Made by a program: the position numbers and the translations under genes. This document shows positions 46,750-54,388 of a DNA stretch of 64,000 nucleotides, piece after piece; position 1 is the first letter of the stretch, and each line of letters begins with the position of its first letter. This DNA comes from DASQZK01 sp963771005 (lineage in GTDB: Bacteria > Bacteroidota > Bacteroidia > Bacteroidales > GCA-2748055), in NCBI GenBank assembly GCA_963771005.1, contig CAVYRO010000008.1, positions 1,054,001 through 1,118,000 of the forward strand, in the 5' to 3' direction. The notes beneath the pieces are model-generated. The model searched no databases and was not told where the DNA came from. It saw only the letters and a list, made by a program, of their open reading frames with translations.

Positions 46750-47669
46750 CGGGCTGAATCGGTTACGATGACTTGCATGGTATCGGGAACAGAATAATTG
46801 CCGTACACCAGAATCCTGTCATCCTTTGTAAAGGAGGGCTGTAGGATCTGTACCGTATCGTGGCTGATTATGCCGGTGGTGACAGGTACTCGTACGGCTA
46901 TTGAATCGTTTATCATCTTCATGACCCAGTATTCCGTCTCGGTTTCATTGGTCAGGACAGCATCCTGCGGCAGCAGTGTTGAATGGTCGCTGGATTTTTT
47001 AGTGATCTCTGCCCGGGCGATCAGGCCTTCCGGTACATTTTGCGCATTATTAATGGTGAGGATCACCTTCTGGGTCTGCGTGGCCGGATCCATTTCAGGA
47101 TTGATCTGACGAACTGTCGCAGTATGGAAGGTGCTGTCCGGAAATATCAGTCTCACCTTCATGCCGCTCCTTACAAGGTCATTCCATTCATAAGGCAGGT
47201 GGAGCACGAATACCAGGCTGGAGGTTTCTTTCACTGTCAGCAGCTTCTCTCCGTTTGAAACGTAATCGCCCTGCTGGTGGAAAGTCTCGGTGACATAGCC
47301 TCCGGAATGAGCCACAATGGTATCGTTACCGGTGAACCGATCGAGCATTTCATGGTCGCCTGACCGGAGGGCACGGGATTCCTTAGTCTGCAGGATATAC
47401 AAGATCCGGCCGGGTTTTACCGACTGATGTGGCTCAATAAATGACCTGAGAATATAGCCGTCAATAGGTGAACTGATGAGACTGGTTCTGAGGTAAGCGG
47501 CGGTAGCATTGACATCCACATGGTTGCTGATAGGACCGTAAGTTACCTTGATCTCTCTGACCCTGGGGTAGGATTTAAAACTGCTTTCATCCCCGTTTGC
47601 TTTATCAGAATGACATGAGGAAAGAATCAGGATACACAATGCCGGGAAAATAAAATGGAATCTTTTCAT
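46746..47669 (-). CDS. RND efflux periplasmic adaptor (membrane fusion protein), lipoprotein
   Basis: The 307-residue protein starts with a lipoprotein signal (LSSC, Cys19). It shows the barrel-sandwich (lipoyl-like) halves: SSPIDGYILRSFIEPHQSVK and GGYVTETFHQQGDYVSNGEK. These are joined by a very short hairpin (about 25 residues) where longer members have a coiled coil. A beta-barrel domain and membrane-proximal end follow. The short hairpin suggests a compact adaptor. It lies between the TolC-like gene and the permease gene and would bridge them across the periplasm. Confidence 0.92.
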   Translation of the reverse strand: MKRFHFIFPALCILILSSCHSDKANGDESSFKSYPRVREIKVTYGPISNHVDVNATAAYLRTSLISSPIDGYILRSFIEPHQSVKPGRILYILQTKESRALRSGDHEMLDRFTGNDTIVAHSGGYVTETFHQQGDYVSNGEKLLTVKETSSLVFVLHLPYEWNDLVRSGMKVRLIFPDSTFHTATVRQINPEMDPATQTQKVILTINNAQNVPEGLIARAEITKKSSDHSTLLPQDAVLTNETETEYWVMKMINDSIAVRVPVTTGIISHDTVQILQPSFTKDDRILVYGNYSVPDTMQVIVTDSAR

Positions 47670-47730
47670 TCAAATTCAATTTATGCTTGTAATGTCATAA
47701 CCGTAAGGTTTAATAATCCCTTTTCCGGGT

Positions 47731-48966
47731 TCAGTTGGCCAGGTAATTGATCTCATTGATAACCATCATTCGTTTAACCTTGTTTTTGGCGGATTCATTG
47801 CTGAGGTCAATAAAATTACGGATCAACAGAAAATACTGGCTAATATCCAGCTGTCCTGAAGATATGAGGTTTTCTTCAGCATCCATCAGTTCCTGGTAAA
47901 ACCGGACCTGGTTGTCGATATCAACAGCCTGTTTTTGCAAATCAGATATTTCCTGTTTTAAGGCGGCCAACTTCAGATCGTATTGTCTCGCGAAATAGGT
48001 CTGCCGCTGCCTGTTATTTTCCTGTCTCAGATTAACGTTTTCGTACTTTATCTCCTTCTGTCTTCCGTCATAAATCGGGATAGAAAATTTCAGCCCCACT
48101 CCCACCCCAAAATTTTTATAGGGATCCATCATTAGGGACGAGAGGTACCCGGCATCAGCATGAACACTCATTTTAGGCTGGTACTCCAGATCGATCAGGT
48201 CAAGAAGGCTTTGTAACCGCATACTGTCGATGACGAACTGCTGAAAATATATAGAGGTCAATTTGGAAGGGATATCTGTCCTGGCGATATCCGGGTTTGA
48301 AAGCCGGATGAAGGCTGTATCGGCAATGCCGGAAAGGTACCTGAGATCCATAAGCGAACGTCGATACTGCAGTAGCGCCGCATTCACCGTTATTTGCTGG
48401 CTTTTGAGACTCGCCAGGAAGGTATAATAATCGGTTTGCCTGTAAACATTAGCTTTGGTAAGACGCAGCAGAAGGCTGTCTTCCCGCTGCAGGGATCCCA
48501 AAATGGCAGAATTGTATTGCCATTGCATGAAGTCTCCCCAGGCTGTGAGATACCTGGAGGTGACTTCCTTTCTCAATTCAGCCCTGGATATCTGTAACTG
48601 GTTACCGGCCTGACTTTTTCTGATGCTGTAAGACTGTTCATGAATATCCATTTGACCTTTGAACAGAATCTCCCTGTCAAAATTCACCAAAGTGCTGATG
48701 ACCTGCCCGTTCGTGATGATCTCATCATAACCATAACCGTGTAAAACCGGATCCCAGGCAAGGTCGGTCGTAAAACCGACCTGGGATTTTAGCCCGGCAC
48801 GGAAAAGTTTCTCATCATTCTCCGTGATAAGAATATTGTTCCTGTTCTCAAAAAGTACCGGATCACGTGCAAATGCGGAGTCAATAAAGTCTTCAAGGTT
48901 ACTTTGTGAATAAACGCTGACCACGGATAAAGTCAGAATGCTGAAAAAAAGATATAGTCTCACCAT
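47731..48966 (-). CDS. TolC-family outer-membrane efflux protein (411 aa)
   Basis: I start it at the ATG 48964-48966 (MVRLYLFFSILTLSVVSVYS), a clean signal peptide. The frame stays open upstream through a purine-rich simple repeat to 49191, but that extension is not protein-like. The rest is alpha-helical with heptad patterns, and the paired halves expected of TolC-like channels are recognisable (around RSLMDLRYLSG and IPIYDGRQKEIKYENVNLRQ). It is the outer-membrane duct for the RND pump encoded directly downstream. Confidence 0.9.
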   Translation of the reverse strand: MVRLYLFFSILTLSVVSVYSQSNLEDFIDSAFARDPVLFENRNNILITENDEKLFRAGLKSQVGFTTDLAWDPVLHGYGYDEIITNGQVISTLVNFDREILFKGQMDIHEQSYSIRKSQAGNQLQISRAELRKEVTSRYLTAWGDFMQWQYNSAILGSLQREDSLLLRLTKANVYRQTDYYTFLASLKSQQITVNAALLQYRRSLMDLRYLSGIADTAFIRLSNPDIARTDIPSKLTSIYFQQFVIDSMRLQSLLDLIDLEYQPKMSVHADAGYLSSLMMDPYKNFGVGVGLKFSIPIYDGRQKEIKYENVNLRQENNRQRQTYFARQYDLKLAALKQEISDLQKQAVDIDNQVRFYQELMDAEENLISSGQLDISQYFLLIRNFIDLSNESAKNKVKRMMVINEINYLAN

Positions 48967-49109
48967 ATATTTTACCACATGAGACCCTAAATTTAACATA
49001 AAAATCGTTAGCATACATCTTCTTTTCGCACCACCGGTTCCGATTCGGCATTTTCCCGCAGCATATGAGTGCGAATAATAATTGTTTGAGATGCAAATAC
49101 CTTTTTTTC

Positions 49110-49117
49110 CAAAATTA
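49110..49117 (-). promoter_or_regulatory. Candidate -7 box for the efflux operon
   Basis: The minus strand reads TAATTTTG, a perfect TAnnTTTG match about 145 bases before the TolC-like start codon and just outside the pyrimidine-repeat array. No -33 box at the right spacing is evident, since the repeat begins there. Confidence 0.3.
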
Positions 49118-49139
49118 TTCCCCAAAGCCTCTGAATTTA

Positions 49140-49304
49140 CCCCTTTCCCCTTTCCCCTTTCCCCTTTCACCTTTCTCCTTTCTCCTTTCACCTTTCTCCT
49201 TTCCCTATCCTCACCCCCTTTCGCCTTTCGCCTTTCACCTTTCTCCTTTCCCTATCCTCCCCCCCTTTCACCTTTCGCCTTTCTCCTTTCGCCTTTCCTC
49301 ACTC
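49140..49304. repeat. Pyrimidine-rich heptamer array (CCTTTCN)
   Basis: About 165 bases are built from 7-base units CCTTTCN (N = A, C, G or T), almost without purines on this strand. A higher-order repeat of about 45 bases containing CTTTCCCTATCCTC occurs twice inside it. The array abuts the stop codon of the beta-helix gene (TCA at 49299-49301) and lies directly upstream of the efflux operon promoter candidate. Confidence 0.9.
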
Positions 49305-51023
49305 CCGCGGCCCGTAAATCGGCAGAGCTTTCCCGGTCTCATACGCCCCCATATCAGGCGCCTTTCCTGTAAAATCATCATTGACACCCGGAATCAGAAG
49401 GGCGGCATCGGCGGCTGCAGAACCGGGTTTAATACGCAGATCCTGCGGCTGGCGTTCCGGAAAAACAGGATCGGGAAAGGCCACATTTGCTGCGAAAACA
49501 TCCATGCCCACCTGCACACAATGCCGCGCTCCCGTCAGTTGATCCAGTTCCCCGGTCGTGTTGAAATGCTGATCACCAACGATCCCGCCAAATGCATTAT
49601 TTTCCGAACCAACGGCATTATAATCGAAAGTACAGGAAGCATTGAAGCCCGGTAGGCCAACTGCATATCCCTCTCCGCCGGAATAGCGGCCTCTCTTGCC
49701 TCCACCTGAGCCCCCGATACACAGGTTATTGAGCCATACGGTCCGGTAATATTCGCCTTGCCCGTGGGGAGCGAATAAACCGTCGCCGGATTTTACCACG
49801 GTATTGTGAATAAAGAGGTTGCCGTAACTCTTTCGCTCAAGTTTAAAAGGAGCCATTGCAATATTATACATCACGTTCCGGATGAAATAAACCGGCCCGC
49901 CCAGTCCCGGCTGAGAGCTCAGCCCCATCCCGCAATTGGTGATCCGGTTGTTCATGATGCGGCAGTTATTCATTGCAAAATCAGCTTCGATCGCATCATC
50001 ACTGCCTTCGGAAATATCATTGTTGTAAATATCATTGCATACCTGGTCGTAAACCCACAGATCTTCCATGAGGGATATGCAATCGCGGTAGCCGGATACC
50101 CGGTTGTAGCAAATCACATTGCCGGGACCCGTAATTTCAATCCCCTCTCCGATGTTGGCCGGCCCGCCCCATACACTGCCGGAGCCTGTGCTTTCGGCAA
50201 CCCAGGGTATCTTATAGCTCACCGTGTTGTCAGCAATATAGCAATTCTTACATCCGGGTTGCTCTTCAGCGACAATACCAAATTCGGACTGGATATCACA
50301 ATGGCATACCGCCACCTCTTCCGCCCAGCGCAACTGTACGGGTCCCCAGACCGTCAAACCGTCTATGATCACATTTTTCCGGTGTTCCAGGTTGACTGAC
50401 GTGAAAGTGCTTCCAATGACCGGATGCGCATGATCGGCACGAAGTACAACAGGTTTTCCGGGTACACCGTCAACAGGCATGGTAAATTCTTCATAATAAC
50501 CCGGGCTAAGTAGCAGGACATCGCCCGGTTCGGCATGCATGGCAAGCTTTTCCAGGGTCGCGGGATTCACCTTGATAATTCTTGCATTAGCGGCTTCCGT
50601 GGGGACAGGGCGGGTGCTTGCTTTTATCATTTCTGTCGCTTTTCCCCCATCGGGATCGGAAAGTGATAGCCGGATTTCATATTCGGTACCGGGTTTAAGA
50701 TTGAAGATGCTGCCGGAAAATTTGTTTGGCCAGGAATAGGATGGGGTGGTACGTTTGCCCGTATTCCCTGCGGGGATGCGTACCAATGGCATGGCCTGCA
50801 GCCATCCGCTGTCGCCGGAGGCCCTGTATTGTACATCCACTCTGGCATTGTTGTTCTCATCGCCCCGGATCATCCACTCTGCCGCCAGGCAGGTTATGGT
50901 AGGGTATGGGGTTGTGATCTCACCCGGGATGGTGGCATTTTCAGCCGGCACGAATGAGGACAGTGAAAATCCTGATAGCAGGAAAAAAGCAGTTGTAAAT
51001 AGCGGAAATGAGGATCTCATCAT
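49299..51023 (-). CDS. Exported beta-helix protein with N-terminal fibronectin-III-like domain (574 aa)
   Basis: I start it at the ATG 51021-51023 (MMRSSFPLFTTAFFLLSGFS), a good signal peptide; a longer frame upstream adds 22 residues. Residues about 35-145 look like an FN3-type domain (TPYPTITCLAAEWMIRGDE to YEIRLSLSDPDGG). Then comes a right-handed beta-helix (about 150-500) with NDISEGSDDAIEADFAMNNC and a closing DDFTGKAPDMGAYETGK. Its conserved block differs from the GH cluster's beta-helices (no GPGIWLD segment), so it is not their close paralogue. It is followed only by the heptamer array and preceded 113 bp upstream by a transglutaminase-like gene in the same direction. Confidence 0.8.
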   Translation of the reverse strand: MMRSSFPLFTTAFFLLSGFSLSSFVPAENATIPGEITTPYPTITCLAAEWMIRGDENNNARVDVQYRASGDSGWLQAMPLVRIPAGNTGKRTTPSYSWPNKFSGSIFNLKPGTEYEIRLSLSDPDGGKATEMIKASTRPVPTEAANARIIKVNPATLEKLAMHAEPGDVLLLSPGYYEEFTMPVDGVPGKPVVLRADHAHPVIGSTFTSVNLEHRKNVIIDGLTVWGPVQLRWAEEVAVCHCDIQSEFGIVAEEQPGCKNCYIADNTVSYKIPWVAESTGSGSVWGGPANIGEGIEITGPGNVICYNRVSGYRDCISLMEDLWVYDQVCNDIYNNDISEGSDDAIEADFAMNNCRIMNNRITNCGMGLSSQPGLGGPVYFIRNVMYNIAMAPFKLERKSYGNLFIHNTVVKSGDGLFAPHGQGEYYRTVWLNNLCIGGSGGGKRGRYSGGEGYAVGLPGFNASCTFDYNAVGSENNAFGGIVGDQHFNTTGELDQLTGARHCVQVGMDVFAANVAFPDPVFPERQPQDLRIKPGSAAADAALLIPGVNDDFTGKAPDMGAYETGKALPIYGPRE

Positions 51024-51136
51024 AAAGAATTTTAAAAAATAATTTTTGACCTGATGGCTTTCGATGGCAGGTTTTGAATTTAACCCCAAAATTTGCAGAG
51101 GAACGGTCCATCCCTGGCAGGGATGGATTTAACAAT

Positions 51137-53011
51137 TCATATTGAAGTTTTAAAGGTATAAATTTTACTCCAGTCACTCCAGGCGCCCCGGTTGTCCTGA
51201 ACTTTGACTTTCCAATAATAGGTTGTATCCGGGTTAAGCCACCCTGCCGCTAGTTGCCATTCCGGCTTGCCGGAACCGGTCTCTTTGAACAAGGCCGTTG
51301 CTACAGGCCACCGGCATTGGGGATCGAAGCTTATCATGATGCAATGGTCCACGGGGGTATCTCCCTTGTCTTTGTCAGACGCCTGCGGCCACTTAAATAA
51401 AGGGGAAAGGGAATTGACTGTACCTCCATCTGAAGGAGACACTACGCCATCTGCGAGGGCTGGCGGCGTATTATCATTGCGCTCGCGCCAGACATATGTA
51501 ATTTTAACCTTATGTTCACCCGGCGTCTCGTCATGATAGCGGACCCGGTTTTTCCCCTTTGACAGGGCAGGCAGGGAATTGGAACAAACCTGGATGTCGG
51601 TCTCCATTTCCAGGGATTCGAGTCCGCTCTGCGTTGGAGGATCATTGCTCTCGTTGGCCATGAAATTAAATTCCATACCGTAATCGTGTCGTCCACGTTC
51701 GCCCCTGGGGAATAAAACTTCATCAAGATCAATCTTGGCGTCAATGGTCCCTGTAGTTCCCTCCGGAGCGCTCCAGACTCTGTCTGATACAGGACCTGTT
51801 GTGCTGGTGATGGTCGCAGAGATCCCGTCCCATTTTGTCGCTGCACCCCGGTAAAAAACGGCTTTTAACTTACCACCCAGGATCACATACGGTGTTTCCA
51901 CGGACAGGATCGCCCGTTCCGGCAGGTCATAGATCCCGCCCTGCTTATGGACGACATGAACAGCAGGTCCCTGGCCGTCGAGCGCCTCGAACCCGGGTGC
52001 CTGATCTTTATTGAAAAACGAGGGCGCCAATTTTGATTTCAGATCCGGTTTCCAGATGATCTTGCCATCACCGTACCTGATAGGTTTAGCCCATTCATTG
52101 CCTCCCTGAAGGCTCCGGTTGTGGCGCTGGTAGTCGTAATATTTTTCTCCCCCCTTCCAGTTGCGGATCAGGGTTTCGTTGGGACGAAGCGTCATCGCCA
52201 TACTGTGCGGTACATAGGTAAAACGATCATACCCGGTCTGGATGTAACATTCATCTGCGCCATGGAAATACCGGTAACCTCTTATTTTTATTCCATCCTG
52301 TGAGACGCTTGGGTTACCCCCTTCCACATCCGAATAGACCGCGCGCACGGCCAGATTACGTCCCGAGAATGCCGTCAACGCAGCCCCGGACTCACGCCCA
52401 CCGCTTATCTTCTGATCTTCCCAGAGTTCTTCTACGGAAGCGATCGTGTGGTTATCGCCGGCAAGGAAGTAAATGCCAATATCGCTGTCCAGCATATGCC
52501 AGGCATTGTTGTAGAATGCTTCCGTAATGGTATGGTGCCAGACTTCCCACACCCTTGCAGGGATTCCGATGGAACGGCACAAGGCTGTGAATACCGTGCT
52601 GTGATAGGCACAGTTGGCATAACCGTAAATATTCATCGCCACCACAGGGTTGTGACATTCCCTGTCGCCCGGCGCATCGAGATGCTGAAAATTACGGCGG
52701 ATGAAATCCCAGATCGCCAGCGCTTTTTCTTCGTCCGTAACACAGCCGCGGGTAATCTCACTGGCCATGGCCTCTGTATCATACCAGTCGTACCGGTCGT
52801 TAACCGTTATCCGGGGGTTGACGATCGGTGAATCCCCAAGATTCTCAATGATGATGGATTCGTTAACAGGGTCAAGACTTCCACCGACCTCAATATCGTA
52901 GGTATAGTCATTAACGGTGATGATCTTTGAAAACTCTTTCTCCTGGCCTTGAGCGGTATTGGTATTCAGGATCAACAACGCCAGAAACAGGGGTAAAATC
53001 ATTCTGTTCAT
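51137..53011 (-). CDS. Exported transglutaminase-like protein with C-terminal FN3-like domain (624 aa)
   Basis: A signal peptide ends near NTAQGQ. A transglutaminase/papain-like core lies at about 75-190, with a plausible Cys-His-Asp triad: Cys134 in YANCAYHSTVFTALCRSIGI (followed by PARVWEV), His160 in HHTITEAF, and Asp175 in WHMLDSD. A long beta-rich region follows. The last 100 residues form an FN3-like domain with SPLFKWPQASDKDKGD and TTYYWKVKVQDNRGAWSDW. Family members cleave or crosslink amide bonds, or act on polysaccharide or peptide substrates. The pairing with a beta-helix gene suggests a shared extracellular role, but the substrate is unknown. Confidence 0.82.
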   Translation of the reverse strand: MNRMILPLFLALLILNTNTAQGQEKEFSKIITVNDYTYDIEVGGSLDPVNESIIIENLGDSPIVNPRITVNDRYDWYDTEAMASEITRGCVTDEEKALAIWDFIRRNFQHLDAPGDRECHNPVVAMNIYGYANCAYHSTVFTALCRSIGIPARVWEVWHHTITEAFYNNAWHMLDSDIGIYFLAGDNHTIASVEELWEDQKISGGRESGAALTAFSGRNLAVRAVYSDVEGGNPSVSQDGIKIRGYRYFHGADECYIQTGYDRFTYVPHSMAMTLRPNETLIRNWKGGEKYYDYQRHNRSLQGGNEWAKPIRYGDGKIIWKPDLKSKLAPSFFNKDQAPGFEALDGQGPAVHVVHKQGGIYDLPERAILSVETPYVILGGKLKAVFYRGAATKWDGISATITSTTGPVSDRVWSAPEGTTGTIDAKIDLDEVLFPRGERGRHDYGMEFNFMANESNDPPTQSGLESLEMETDIQVCSNSLPALSKGKNRVRYHDETPGEHKVKITYVWRERNDNTPPALADGVVSPSDGGTVNSLSPLFKWPQASDKDKGDTPVDHCIMISFDPQCRWPVATALFKETGSGKPEWQLAAGWLNPDTTYYWKVKVQDNRGAWSDWSKIYTFKTSI

Positions 53012-53127
53012 AATTCCTCCGGTTTTTCACAAGTTAATGAATGTAAATCAATGCGGTCCCGGTTGGCAGGGCAAAATCTACAACATTTTGTTCAAAATAA
53101 AAATAAATAATTGGGACCACCTCATTT

Positions 53128-53243
53128 GGGGTTATGGGGTTATGGGGTTATGGGGTTATGGGGTTATGGGGTTATGGGGTTATGGGGTTATGGGGTTATG
53201 GGGTTATGGAATTATGGAGTTATGGGGTTATGGGGTTATGGGG
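53128..53243 (+). repeat. GGGGTTAT octamer array, copy 1 (14 units)
   Basis: Fourteen contiguous 8-base units are seen, all GGGGTTAT except two neighbouring variants (GGAATTAT, GGAGTTAT). The array ends in GGGGTTTC. The G-runs spaced by four bases resemble G-quadruplex-forming telomeric repeats. Confidence 0.97.
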
Positions 53244-53580
53244 TTTCATACAGGAAAACTATGAAACGCACCGATCGGATCGTTATCAGGGCATCTTCAA
53301 AGTCCTGTCTGGAGATTCAGGGGTGGGATGAAGGGGTGATATCCGAATTCCCCCCCGGGAAAAAGGGTGATTGGCGGTAATCAGAGTTCCCTTTGAAACC
53401 TGCACAAAACAAGCCTGTTGAAAACTTTTCATCAAATTGTACGGAAACGGACGCTGAGATTTGGAGGATGAACATATTAAGGGCAGGAAGGTGTAAGGTG
53501 GGGGTGGGTTCCCTTATACATCTAAAACGTTATTAAAAGGATATAAACATAACTATGTCCGCTCGCCAGGAATAGGTGAT
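53240..53580 (+). repeat. Long direct repeat, copy 1
   Basis: From the end of the octamer array onward this sequence matches 53965-54307. The first 165 bases are diverged by roughly a fifth. The next 145 bases (53406-53550) are identical to 54133-54277. The last 30 bases again differ at several positions. No convincing protein is encoded. Confidence 0.92.
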
Positions 53581-53784
53581 GAAGTGAGGAAATGTTTTGT
53601 TGAAGAAAGTGTAAGTAACTTCCACCAACCGGAGGAGGTCAAAAAATCTTTTCAATTTTTCAATGGTCCGGAATTAGAGTTGTAGAACGCCCCCCCAACA
53701 TCCTTTAAAATGCATCCCTTATCATCTCCAAAAATCAATTAGCAAAGCGCACAGGCAGACCGTGATTGGTGCGAACCTGATCGT

Positions 53785-53811
53785 GCCGAGCACCAGTGAT
53801 GCCTGCTCGGC
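53785..53811. other. Strong hairpin between the two repeat copies
   Basis: GCCGAGCA (53785-53792) pairs perfectly with TGCTCGGC (53804-53811) across an 11-base loop, with two further G-T pairs outward. No T-run follows on either side, so it is not a standard terminator. Confidence 0.5.
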
Positions 53812-53860
53812 GTGACAAGGGCGAGACAGGATGGTTCATCATGGAAGATTTCTATGTCAG

Positions 53861-53968
53861 AAGGTTATGGAGTTATGGAGTTATGGGGTTATGGGGTTAT
53901 GGGGTTATGGGGTTATGGGGTTATGAGGTTATCGGGTTATGGGGTTATGAGGTTATGGGGTTATGGGG
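53861..53968 (+). repeat. GGGGTTAT octamer array, copy 2 (13 units)
   Basis: Thirteen contiguous units are seen, with more variants than copy 1 (AAGGTTAT, GGAGTTAT twice, GAGGTTAT twice, CGGGTTAT). It ends in GGGGTTTC, exactly like copy 1. The sequence upstream of the two arrays is not similar. Confidence 0.97.
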
Positions 53969-54307
53969 TTTCGTACATGAAAACTATGAAACGCACCAAT
54001 CTGATCGTCGTCCGGGCGTCTTCAAAGTCCCCTGCCTGGAGATTTAGGGGATGGGATGAAGCGGCGATCGCCACATTCCCCGCGAGAAAAAGGGTGATTG
54101 GCGGCAATTAAAGATCCCTTTAAAACCTGCATAAAACAAGCCTGTTGAAAACTTTTCATCAAATTGTACGGAAACGGACGCTGAGATTTGGAGGATGAAC
54201 ATATTAAGGGCAGGAAGGTGTAAGGTGGGGGTGGGTTCCCTTATACATCTAAAACGTTATTAAAAGGATATAAACATTACTATGTCCGGCCGCCAGAAAT
54301 AAGTGAT
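53965..54307 (+). repeat. Long direct repeat, copy 2
   Basis: Second copy of the sequence at 53240-53580. The offset is 725 bases next to the arrays and 727 bases in the identical block (54133-54277), so one two-base difference in length lies between. It ends about 80 bases before the GH5 start codon. Confidence 0.92.
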
Positions 54308-54355
54308 AATTTGAACCTTTTATCCGGACACCAAGAAAAAATCTGTCATTAATGT

Positions 54356-54363
54356 TAACTTTG
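54356..54363 (+). promoter_or_regulatory. Candidate -7 box for the GH5 gene
   Basis: TAACTTTG matches TAnnTTTG perfectly, 25 bases before the GH5 start codon. No -33 TTTG is present at the usual distance. Confidence 0.35.
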
Positions 54364-54388
54364 ATCTTAAACCGAAGCCTTTATAAAG

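Larger units (their letters stand above)
53012..54388. other. Gene-poor divergent region carrying duplicated repeats
   Basis: 1377 bases lie between the start codons of the transglutaminase-like gene (minus) and the GH5 gene (plus). They hold two GGGGTTAT arrays, two copies of a roughly 340-bp sequence and one strong hairpin, each listed separately. The reading frames that cross the arrays repeat a four-residue pattern and are not genes. Confidence 0.8.

Noticed and set aside
48967..49191. N-terminal extension of the TolC-like protein through the purine repeat
   Set aside because: It would put 75 repeat-encoded and charged residues ahead of a clean signal peptide; the internal ATG at 48966 is the better start.
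49065..49655. Long open frames across the pyrimidine array (PLSPF-rich)
   Set aside because: The translation is only the read-out of the 7-base repeat and then runs antisense to the beta-helix gene.
53111..53380. Open frames across GGGGTTAT array 1 (GLWGYGVM repeats)
   Set aside because: An 8-base repeat without stop codons stays open in several frames; the same pattern appears in two frames, so it is not evidence for a protein.
53128..53968. Octamer arrays as a CRISPR array
   Set aside because: The units are contiguous 8-mers with no spacers and there are no cas genes.
53796..54111. Open frames across GGGGTTAT array 2
   Set aside because: Same reason as for array 1; the flanking residues do not match between copies as a conserved protein would.
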